The translations under genes were made by a program, and so were the position numbers. A stretch of DNA of 6,722 nucleotides, from NCBI GenBank assembly GCA_022844065.1, contig JALHML010000033.1, positions 1 through 6,722 of the forward strand. Reading direction: 5' to 3'. Each line of letters begins with the position of its first letter. Position 1 is the stretch's first letter. The stretch comes from Minisyncoccota bacterium. GTDB taxonomy: Bacteria > Patescibacteriota > Minisyncoccia > Phycocordibacterales > Phycocordibacteraceae. Below, piece by piece: positions 1-6,722 of the stretch. The notes beneath the pieces are model-generated. The model was given only the letters and a program-made list of their open reading frames with translations, was not told where the DNA came from and ran no database searches.

Positions 1-3000
1 CCCTTCCTATAGCTGCTACATCTCCCGCAAAGGCACTGCTGAAGATCAATGTGTCTGAAAGTGTTCCTACACCAGCAGACATATAGAGACGCATGAAGTC
101 CGTATCGTTCGAACGGCTTATCTGCAAACCTTGTGCTGCTGCATCGCTTGACTGGAGGATATCCAGCCTTGCGTCTGGGGTGGTGTCGTTAATACCGATC
201 TTGCCATCAGCCAATACCGTCAGGTGCGGAACAAACGTGGTTGAGCCATTAAAGGTACCATCGCTTGCGCTACCAATCTGATATTTGCGGCCAGGATCAC
301 CAGTAAAACCAAACGACACAATGTGGTGTGGGTAACTGCTAAGAAGATAAGAACCTTCAATCACATCGTTGTGAAGAAAACCCGTATAATTCAGCGCAGT
401 TGCGGTGCCTGGATTGCGTACTACCATAAAGCCTCCACTGTTGCCCAGATCGAGTTTGGTCTTTGGTGATGCGGTACCAATACCGACCCTGCCCAGAGTA
501 GTGAGAGTGAGAGAGGTAGAAGCAGTACCAAGGCCGCCACCGGCGTAATCGTTAGTAAGGTACAGATTTGTATCACTTGGCTTGCTTCCAAATCTCACTG
601 TAGCAATGCCTGCTTGGTGCAATGCAATCGAGGATTCAGTACCCGTGGGTTCAGCACCATAGAACGTTGTATTCGCGACGTTATAGCTCTGGAAGGTACC
701 TGCACGAATACGGCCATTTACATTGAGTCTTTCGTCGGCCACCATAGCTGTAGCACCAATGCCGACGTTACCCGTTGAAGTTATTCGGAGCCGCTCATAA
801 TCTCCTGAGTTCGTCTCTCCTCCCGCACCTCCCGAGACAGTGTGTAGAGCAAGATACCCAGCATAGTTGTTAGCTGCCGCGCTTTCTTTGGCGCCTTTGA
901 TAAACGCAAACTGATATGGATCCGTTACGTTCCCGCTCGCTCCTCCAAGAGCGATTATGCCTCCTGTGTTCACTGCCGCAGCATTCGTTGAATAAAACTT
1001 CGCCACCGGAGTTGCAATGAAGCCTCCTGACATTGCTGTCGCCCCTCGTACATCGAGAGCTGCGCCAGGAGCGGTCGTGCCAATACCGACATTGCCTCCT
1101 GCAGGATTAAGTGCCAGATTACCAATGGTTGTGCCTCCCACTGTAAGATTCTCAATTATTCCATATGTATTTCCGCTTGTAGCACCGTGACGTAGACGAA
1201 GTGCAGAACCTGCAGAACCTGCGGTATACGTGTTCGTAGTTACGTTTAATCCGCCGAGAGAAACGTCACCAGTAACTTGCAACGGCACCGAAGGGTTTGT
1301 TGTACCAATACCAACGTTTCCTCCCGTAAGATAGGAGTTCCCGGCTGTGTTGAGCCGTATAGTTTCAGACCCACCTCCAAATGTGTAGAAACTGGCGGCA
1401 TTAGTTCCTGTATTGTTGGAACCTAACGACATCAGGAAACTACTTCCATTCTCGGTAATAACATCGAACTGTCCCTGTGTGTTACCCGTGGTGTTTGAGG
1501 CTGCGTACAAGAGAGTGCGGCCTATACCTCCACCAACCTGTTGTGTATAAAGGCGCGTGGCGTGCGTTACTGCAGCCACAGAATCGGTTTGCGAGATAAT
1601 AAGGCCATCCGAACCTGCACCTGCGGCAGTGGCTAAGAGGTGAAGTTTTGAGGATGGTGACGCAGTACCAATACCGACGTTTCCTCCGTTAAGAATCGTC
1701 ACTCTCTGGCTCGCATACGTGCCGATGTAGTAATGATCCAGGCTATTACCGTCTCCGAACGCTCCGAATCCGCCAAGTGCGGCACCCGCATTGCCCTCGA
1801 AATTATACCCAAATGCCCAGCCGCCAGTATCACCTGTAAGTGCAGTCCCATATGGACCACTATTGCCATATACCTTGAAGCCTCGTGTAGAAGCGTTTCC
1901 TACCTGGAATTGCGCCGCTGGCGTCGTTGTACCAATACCGACGTTGCCGGCATTCGTTATCGTGAGGAAAGGCGCGGCAGTGTCGTATCGTACGAAATTG
2001 TAGGCAATACCATTTGTACTATTGCCTCCGCTGCCACGGAATGTGACTTCGTTACCCGAGTTATTGGCTATGGTGGGATTTGTTGCAGCGGTAAAGCCAT
2101 CGATAAAGATTCCTGTGCCTGATGTGCCGTTTGAAATATGGAGCTTACCTTGAGGGTTAGTTGTACCAATACCGACGTTGCCACCAGCAGCAATGCGAAG
2201 GCGTTCATTTACTGACGCCGTGCTGCCTGTGAAAAGCCGGATGGTACCGGCTACGTTGCTCGCAACGAACGCAATACCAGCAGCCTTATCAGTCTGCGTG
2301 AGGAGTGTGTCAGGAAAACCAATGCCCCCAGCCGTTCCGGTGCCGTTGAGACCGACAAATGCCTCACCAGCAGCATCGTTTATAAAGCGCAACGAAGCAC
2401 GAGGCCCCGTACCTGTACTTGCGTTTGTGATAGCAATAGTCGGATTACTATTGTCTACATCATTCCTAACGTGAAGTTTATAGTCAGGAACAGCTGTACC
2501 AATACCGACGTTGCCTCCGTTAAGGATAGTCATGAGGTTGGTACCGTTGTTGAAGCGGAAACCAAAGTTCGTTCCAGTGCCCGCCCAGTTAATATACTGA
2601 TCAGAAGAACCAGAGCCGCCGAAGAGCTCTGCGTACGTGGCAGGAACCCCGCTTCTAGAGACCCGGAGCGTATCAACCACATCGAGCTTAGCGTTCGGGT
2701 TTGTGGTACCAATACCGACGTTTCCCCCACTCGGATTAAGGAGAAGAGATTTTACTCCCACTCCTGCCTGAGAGGACTGGAGATAACTTGCGTCTATAGC
2801 CGAGTCATAGCCAACGAAGAGTGCCTTCGTAGGTGTTGTTGCATTACTAACCATAAGTCCTGCTCCAATGTCACTGGAGTAGGTAGCATTATGTGCGATC
2901 TGCAGTTTTGCATTGGGTGTGGTGGTACCAATACCTACGCTGGCATTATCAAGAATAATAGGGTTGCCCTGATCATTTCGAACGAACAGTTTTCCAGAAG

Positions 3001-6000
3001 AGCTCTCTCGGTAGATACTCGCGTACTTTGTTCCCGTATGCATGAATTCGAGCATGGGATTTGACGTCGAGTTGATGGCAATGTTACCGCCGGAAACCTC
3101 AAGCTTCGTACCAGGAGCCGTGGTTCCAATACCAACGTTGCCATCATAGTTAATGCGCATTCGCTCTACAGCTGCCCCCGAGAGTGCGGTCGTGAACACA
3201 AGACTTGCACTACCGCCAAATGCATACGAAGGTCTGTTCAATGCATATATCTGCGCTACTGACTTCGGACCCGAATCAGAACCATCGAGTGAATAGAACT
3301 GTATCTCTCCATACCGATCGGTATCTGTCCACGAAGTGTCATCATTGCTCGACTGGAGACGAAGAATGGCATTGTTCTTCGTAGAGGCAGCTGTTAGAAG
3401 CGCGCCTGGGGCTGTGGTGCCAATACCGACGTTGCCGTCGTTACTAATTGTCATACGAGTCCCTGGCGTACCTGCATTAGACGTCGTGAAGCGCATGGAG
3501 GTGTTGCCGCCAGTCGAGTATGCTGCGAGATCGAATACACCGTTCACTGTGTCGTAATTAAAGACACCTGCGTTCGAGATACCCGTGTACGACACGGTTG
3601 AACCTCGCGAAAGGATATTTCCCGCAACATCAAGCTTCCCGACAGGTGCCGCAGTACCGATACCAACGTTGCCTCCAGTCAAAATCGTCATTCGCTCTGA
3701 ACCACTCGCAGAGAAAGCGAGGCGCGTTGAAGCCGCAGGATTACTTATGGTCCATGACTCAACCCCGTCCTGGAAAAGCTGGACACCTGCTGCAGTACCT
3801 GAGGGGGTGTTCACCAGCAGGGATTCGCTCGGTGTTGCTACTCCTGCACCAACCTTCAGGCGCCCGTATACATCAAGTTTTGTACCTGAAGTAGGTGTGG
3901 TTGTACCAATACCAACGTTTCCTGAAGAGTCTATGGTCAAGCGCTGGGAACCTGCAGTCCACAAGGAGAGTGCGTTACTGCTGTTGTCGTACTGCACTAG
4001 TCCCTGACCCTCTGAATCCGTGTCGCCAAGCTGGAGACGAGCAAGACCTGCGTTTCCTGAGACAATGGTGTGGTCCGCTGCGGCTCCTGAGCTATTGGCT
4101 CGCTCAAACACTGCTACCGTTCCTGCAGTTGTGGTCCATGTCTTTCCTGCACCCTTCACTACATTGAGGGTTGTGTCAGGAGTTGTGGTACCAATACCAA
4201 CATTCCCTGCCGAAAGCACCGTCATCTTTGTTGAACCATTCGTTTCGAACTGAAGATCGGTTGCGTCGTTAGTGCCAAGGATTGCCGTTGTTCCAAACGA
4301 GTTTCCTCCCTGCTGGAAGTAACTTCCTGCAAGTGTGCTGGTAGCGGTCCAGGCAGTACCAGTGCCTGTTGAGGCGAGGAAGGAACCTGCTGCACCCGCT
4401 GAGTTGGTTGAGTCGTACAGCGCCCCCGTGATACGCGCACTGCCGTCTACGTGGAGTTTTTGAGAGGGGGCTATGGTGCCTATACCAACGTTTCCTGCAG
4501 TGTCGATACGCATTTTCTCTGTACTATTGCCTGAGTAGAACGTAGTGAAGAACCCAGTACCGGCCGTAGAACCGAACTTAATTTCCCCTGTGTTCATATC
4601 AAAAGACAGAACTCCAGTTCCGGCTCCAGTATTATTTTTGAAGTTTATGGCTGGCGTGCCGGCAACAATATTGGACTGTAGCGTAAGTACGGGATTTGTC
4701 GCTTCAAGATGTAGCAACGAGGACGGAGAGGTCGTGCCAATACCAACGTTTCCTGCATTGAAGTACGATGTTCCGTAGGCGGTCAACTGAACCTTACTGA
4801 CTGCTGAATTATCAAAGAGCCTAACCAGAGCTCCTGCCGAAGCGACAGGGACCACATCGAATATCGCGGTCGTTGCCGTGTTTCGCACAAACAAAGCAGA
4901 GACGCCATCAGCACCCTGAATATCCAACTTTGCGTTTGGATTAGTTCTACCAATACCCACGTTGCCATCAATAACCCGCATCCATTCAGTAAACGAGCCA
5001 CTTGACCCGGCACCGAACCCAATGGCGTTTCCGGTGGACGGGACAATAAATTGCATAAGGCCGTTCTGCACTCCAATATCGTAGTTGAGGCCGTCATACA
5101 GATTGATTTTCGTACCAAGAGAGCTTGCGAAACTGAGTGGTGCGTCAGGTCCCGTCGTACCAATACCGATGTTCCCTGTACTATCTATCGCCAATCTCGT
5201 GGCTCCGGCTGTATTGTCGTAGACTCCAAACAAACCTGCCGTTCCGAGAAGACGATTGTAAATACCATAGGATCTTCCGCTTGCCGCAGTGTCGTTGAGA
5301 CCGATGAACCGGTTGGTAACTGAACCATCAGACGATATGTCGAGCTTTGCCGTTGGTGTGGTTGTGCCGATACCTACGTTCCCTCCCGAAAGCACCGTTA
5401 CCTTCGTCGTACCGTTGGTCTCAAACGCCAGACTCTGTGCATCGTTGGTTCCTAGTGTGGCCGTTGCCCCAAACGAGTTCCCTCCTTGGCGGAAGAAGTC
5501 CGTTGCAAGCGCATTGTAATTAACCGTGAGGGCGCCGCCAATGTTTGAGAGTCCGGTACCAAGGAGACTCGTGAAGAGGTTGCTGTTGAGGGTGAAGTTC
5601 GTAGTTGTGAAATTTGTTGTTGTCGCGCTCGTGAAGACACCATTCGCAGAGAAGATCGGCATATTGAACTCGAAACGATCTAATGTACTGTTCCAGGTCA
5701 AGAGCGCGTGTGGCGAAGCACTTCCACGATTGAAGATAAGGGTACTGTCTTCAGTGTCTGCGGTTGCGTTGTCTGCGTTTAGCGTGAACGAGCTTGAGAC
5801 TGTGCCTGCAATTGAGGTTGAAGCAGCAGAGAGGTTGTTAACCGTGAGCTCGTCTATATACCCCCGGCGCCAATAGCTTCCTGTTGATCCAAAGTCGTAG
5901 GTGTTGTTCGTAGTTGGAATCAGGCTTGAGTTAATCGTGCTGTTAACCGTAAGGAGGTCGGCGGCACTGGTACCCAGTGTCGTGTTTCTGCCAACCGCGA

Positions 6001-6722
6001 TGTTGCCTGAGAACACAGAGGTAGCGGTTGTTGAAGTGGCGAGAATGTACGGGCCTGCCACGTACTGACCGCCCTCGATAAAGGTTGCGTGAATACCACC
6101 TCCAAACGTGGACGTAGCGCCATTACTCGTTATGGTGGTTGGCTGCGAGCTTCCAATCACGATTGTTGAAGGAAGCGACAGCGTTACACCCCCTATGCCG
6201 TTATCCGTTACCGTGAGCTGATTCAAGGTTCCGGTAACCCATGAGGAGAGACTGGTTGAGGTTGCAACCCCATTTGCACCTACTGACAGGAGTCGGGACG
6301 GAGTGACATAGGTGAGAGCGAATGCGTTCGTTGAGGTTGCGTTGGTGAGCGTTGAGTTTGTTGCCGTGAGGTTTGCGATAATTGCGGTCGTTATGTTCGC
6401 AAGCGGTGAGGTAAGCGCATCAATAACGGCGGTCGTGAACCGTGCACCTGTGGCGAAGAGATTTGTTGAGGTAGCGTTTGTGGCAGTAAGGTTGGTTGCA
6501 AAGAGATTCGTTGACGTAGCATTTGTCGATGTCGCGTTCGTAAACACCGCGTCAGTAGCCGTAAGGTTCGCAATCACTGCCGTTGTGATGTTCGCAAGTG
6601 TCGCGGTGAGGTTTGTGAAGAATCCATCGACTACGTTCGCAACCGCCGCATAGAAGTTCGTTGAGGTTGCGTTTGTGATTGTTGCATTCGTTCCAAGAAG
6701 ATTGGTAATCGTCCCGTTCGTT
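1..6722 (-). CDS. Giant repetitive fibre/adhesin-like protein with NVGIGT repeats (partial, open at both ends)
   Basis: One uninterrupted minus-strand frame spans the window: 2,240 complete codons (plus-strand codon starts 2 to 6719) with no TAA, TAG or TGA. Both termini lie outside, so no start, ribosome site or stop can be chosen. In window numbering, residues 1-134 are Thr/Asn/Ala/Ser-rich low complexity, 135-446 form a strand-rich non-array region, and about 447-2179 carry 21 GNVGIGT-type motifs, all in this same register. Composition is Gly, Thr, Ser, Asn and Ala rich, with no Cys. What is known: such motifs occur in phage tail fibres and in giant surface proteins of Patescibacteria, often ending in a peptidase S74 chaperone. 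Inferred role: an extracellular attachment fibre. Database names for relatives would be tail fiber domain-containing protein, S74 domain-containing protein, or hypothetical protein. The reading frame is near certain; the function is tentative. A cellular surface protein and a (pro)phage fibre cannot be told apart here. Confidence 0.96.
185..205 (-). repeat. Last array motif in the window, divergent form GKIGIND
   Basis: The most C-terminal copy in the window reads GKIGIN, then DTTPDARLDI, preceded by HLTVLADG. Lys replaces Asn, Ile replaces Val, and Asn replaces the final Gly, but the strand-loop-strand pattern with PxxRLxI is intact. The following residues, to the window edge, read SSDAAAQGLQISRSNDTDF and on to AFAGDVAAIGR. 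No chaperone domain has begun by base 1. Confidence 0.75.
2924..2944 (-). repeat. Variant array motif ASVGIGT
   Basis: This unit reads ASVGIGT and continues TTPNAKLQIA. The Gly-Asn pair that opens almost every other copy is replaced by Ala-Ser, while VGIGT and PxxKL are kept. The preceding strand is NPIILDN rather than the ERMRI type. It also precedes the shortest full spacing to the next-lower-residue copy (198 nt to the unit at 3122). Confidence 0.7.
3836..3856 (-). repeat. Degenerate motif inserted between array units (KVGAGVA)
   Basis: Encodes KVGAGVA followed by TPSESLLV, directly after TKLDVYGRL of the unit at 3902. It resembles the array motif (V-G-x-G-x-x-T-P-x-x-x-L-x-V) but lies only 63 nt from the previous one, far below the usual spacing. 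It is probably a shortened or alternative unit. The KVGAG...TPxESLxV variant is familiar beside NVGIGT units in similar proteins (recalled, not searched). Confidence 0.5.
4187..4321 (-). repeat. Long duplicated array block, copy B (sixth array unit)
   Basis: Partner of 5363-5497. It reads QQGGNSFGTTAILGTNDA and then FETNGSTKMTVLSAGNVGIG. The nucleotide sequence is also clearly related, but with many third-position changes, so the duplication is not recent. The preceding residues (ASTGTGTAWTATSTLAGSYF) differ from those of copy A (GALTVNYNALATDFF), so the copied block seems to end near the QGGNSFG segment. It may mark the start of a larger repeating set of five units. Confidence 0.8.
5363..5497 (-). 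repeat. Long duplicated array block, copy A (first array unit)
   Basis: This 45-codon block contains QGGNSFG, LGTNDA, FETNG and LSGGNVGIGTTT. It aligns to 4187-4321 with no gap at an offset of exactly 1,176 nt (392 residues). Over the 46 residues from the Phe before xQGG to the Pro after GTTT, I count 37 identical. This similarity extends well beyond the short motif shared by all units, so the two are closer relatives of each other than of the other spacers. Confidence 0.8.
5594..5629 (-). repeat. Short TTTNF tandem repeat
   Basis: Encodes SATTTNFTTTNF followed by TLNSNLF. The TTTNF word is repeated back to back, and the plus strand shows gaagttcgtagttgt / gaaatttgttgttgt. It echoes the NLF/NAT words of the N-terminal region and separates the YDFGS part from the first regular array unit. 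Confidence 0.55.
5834..5908 (-). other. YDFGSTGSYWRRGYID segment (YDxGS...W type)
   Basis: The frame reads NNTYDFGSTGSYWRRGYID, then ELTVNN. A [NT]-x-Y-D-[FL]-G-S-x(3-6)-W-x-x-[GA]-Y pattern is common in phage tail fibres and giant Patescibacteria fibre proteins, where it often lies close to NVGIGT arrays or the C-terminal chaperone. Here it precedes the array on its N-terminal side. One of the few Trp residues of the region is at its centre, with two Arg beside it in an otherwise nearly uncharged protein. Confidence 0.6.
5987..6007 (-). repeat. Divergent relative of the NVGIGT motif (GNIAVGR)
   Basis: Encodes GNIAVGR, continuing NTTLGTSAADLLTV. It keeps the layout of the array motif (Gly-Asn-hydrophobic-x-hydrophobic-Gly, then a short loop and a hydrophobic strand). 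It lacks the GIG core and the proline, and lies about 640 nt outside the regular array. It may be a decayed or ancestral unit, or a chance resemblance. Confidence 0.4.
6170..6223 (-). other. Conserved fibre-type segment NQLTVTDNGIGGVTLSLP
   Basis: The frame reads NQLTVTDNGIGGVTLSLP, preceded by SSWVTGTL and followed by STIVIGSSQPTT. The pattern N-x-[IL]-T-V-T-[DN]-N-G-x-G-x-V-T-L-S-L-P recurs in long tail-fibre and surface-fibre proteins. The alternating hydrophobic and polar residues suggest beta strands. It sits at the boundary between the NATST region and the ordered part, so it may begin the first folded domain. The motif resemblance is from memory of such proteins; no domain search was run. 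Confidence 0.6.
6338..6403 (-). repeat. In-frame duplicated block, copy nearer the array (65-residue offset)
   Basis: This 22-codon block encodes the phrase LANITTAIIANLTAT followed by NSTLTNA. It aligns without gaps to 6533-6598, exactly 195 nt away, and keeps the reading frame. The phrase starts at the high-coordinate end. The copies differ mainly at third positions and in the middle residues (NSTL here, DAVF in the other copy). An offset divisible by three between similar blocks suggests past duplication within the gene, followed by divergence. Confidence 0.7.
6533..6598 (-). repeat. In-frame duplicated block, copy nearer the N-terminus
   Basis: Encodes LANITTAVIANLTAT followed by DAVFTNA. 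It is the partner of 6338-6403 at a 195-nt offset with no indel. Between the two lie NATSTNATSTNLFAT, NLTATNATSTNLFAT and a GARFTTAVIDALTSP stretch. The repeating unit is therefore about 65 residues, itself made of shorter NATST-type words. Confidence 0.7.

Larger units (their letters stand above)
185..5383 (-). repeat. Array of 21 GNVGIGT-type motifs with diverse spacers
   Basis: Twenty-one motif copies of the form x-N-V-G-I-G-T, usually followed by [TA]-x-P-x-x-K-L-x-[VI], lie in one register. In protein order, the 21-nt motif spans begin on the plus strand at 5363, 5156, 4946, 4733, 4475, 4187, 3902, 3653, 3416, 3122, 2924, 2705, 2495, 2162, 1928, 1664, 1301, 1076, 752, 473 and 185. Spacing ranges from 198 to 363 nt (66 to 121 residues), mean about 86 residues, always a multiple of three. 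Just before many motifs stands an E-[RK]-[ML]-[RT]-I type strand (ERMRI, EKMRI, ERLRI, QRLTI, ERMTI). Spacers are rich in Gly, Ser, Thr and Asn and mostly unlike each other. Known association: tail fibres and giant surface proteins, often with a terminal S74 chaperone. Inferred structure: repeated beta-rich modules in an oligomeric fibre. Confidence 0.93.
6320..6722 (-). repeat. Thr/Asn/Ala/Ser-rich low-complexity region (NATST / NLTAT / NLFAT words)
   Basis: The first 134 residues in the window are built from a small set of words: NATST (five copies), NLTAT (four), NLFAT (two) and the longer phrase LANITTAxIANLTAT (two). The plus strand shows this as repeated gttgaggttgcgtttg-like text. The region is almost uncharged and lacks Cys, as expected of a repetitive shaft or linker. 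It runs off the window edge, so its full length is unknown. ATSTNLF-type runs are a familiar style in giant Patescibacteria proteins (known from the family, not proven here). The Asn-x-Thr triplets look like glycosylation sequons, but they follow from the composition and are not evidence of modification. Confidence 0.85.

Noticed and set aside
2471..3064. Plus-strand open frame of 197 codons with recurring GTNTDV-type phrases, and similar frames at 1733-2122 and 5051-5323
   Set aside because: These are the exact antisense register of the giant gene. GTNTDV is the complement of the NVGIGT motif, and the openness only reflects rare use of TCA, TTA and CTA on the coding strand.
4783..5163. Minus-strand frame of 126 codons in a different register
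   Set aside because: It overlaps the giant frame on the same strand, has an Arg/Leu/Ser-rich shadow composition, and contains none of the conserved motifs. The real frame runs unbroken through it.
185..5383. Regularly spaced short direct repeats suggesting a CRISPR array
   Set aside because: The repeats are about 20 nt with substitutions, the spacing is irregular at 198 to 363 nt, and everything is in one open coding frame, so these are protein repeats.
3336..5519. Several plus-strand frames with a repeated VVVPIPTFP phrase
   Set aside because: PIPT(F/L)P is the motif DNA read on the wrong strand in another register. The frames are short, start at arbitrary ATGs and break between units, as shadows do.
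185..6223. YadA-like trimeric autotransporter head repeats
   Set aside because: The motif is GNVGIGTTxPxxKLxV, not the short left-handed-roll head repeat, and no YadA-type neck or anchor is visible. A distant relationship cannot be excluded.
6320..6722. Many Asn-x-Thr/Ser triplets as glycosylation sites
   Set aside because: They follow from the Asn/Thr-rich composition. Nothing here indicates a bacterial N-glycosylation pathway.
5594..6722. Possible promoter or intergenic spacer in the part without array motifs
   Set aside because: The long frame continues without a stop through this part and into the edge, and its translation has recognisable fibre-type segments.

Overview
The window lies entirely inside one giant protein-coding gene on the minus strand. 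Reading the reverse complement in the register whose plus-strand codons start at positions 2, 5, 8 ... 6719, I find 2,240 consecutive sense codons and no stop. The frame is open at both edges, so the start codon lies beyond base 6722 and the stop lies before base 1. I see no other gene, RNA gene, promoter, terminator, mobile element or CRISPR array. The short reading frames in other registers and on the plus strand are shadows of this gene.

The protein runs from high to low coordinates and has three parts. (1) About 6320-6722 is a Thr/Asn/Ala/Ser-rich stretch built from NATST, NLTAT and NLFAT words, and it contains an in-frame 65-residue duplication. (2) About 5384-6319 is a non-array region with motifs common in long fibre-like proteins: an NQLTVTDNG...VTLSLP strand-rich segment, a GNIAVGRN element, a YDFGSTGSYWRRGYID element and a short TTTNF repeat. 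(3) About 185-5383 is an array of 21 copies of a GNVGIGT-type motif, usually continuing TxPxxKLxV. Copies are 66 to 121 residues apart, separated by diverse Gly/Thr/Ser/Asn-rich spacers. I saw no cysteine codon anywhere in the frame.

The GNVGIGTTxPxxKLxV motif is well known in large tail-fibre or adhesin-like proteins, many of which end in an intramolecular chaperone domain (peptidase S74, endosialidase type). Its combination with NATST/NLFAT low-complexity sequence and YDxGS...W segments, in a protein of several thousand residues, most resembles giant genes of Candidate Phyla Radiation (Patescibacteria, Parcubacteria-like) genomes, or of a phage infecting such a cell. This taxonomic suggestion is inference from motif style. 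Absence of in-frame TGA in a Gly-rich protein argues against the recoded Gracilibacteria/Absconditabacteria lineages. The likely role is an extracellular, multimeric, beta-rich fibre for attachment. The window itself shows no signal peptide, membrane anchor or S74 domain, since both termini are missing.
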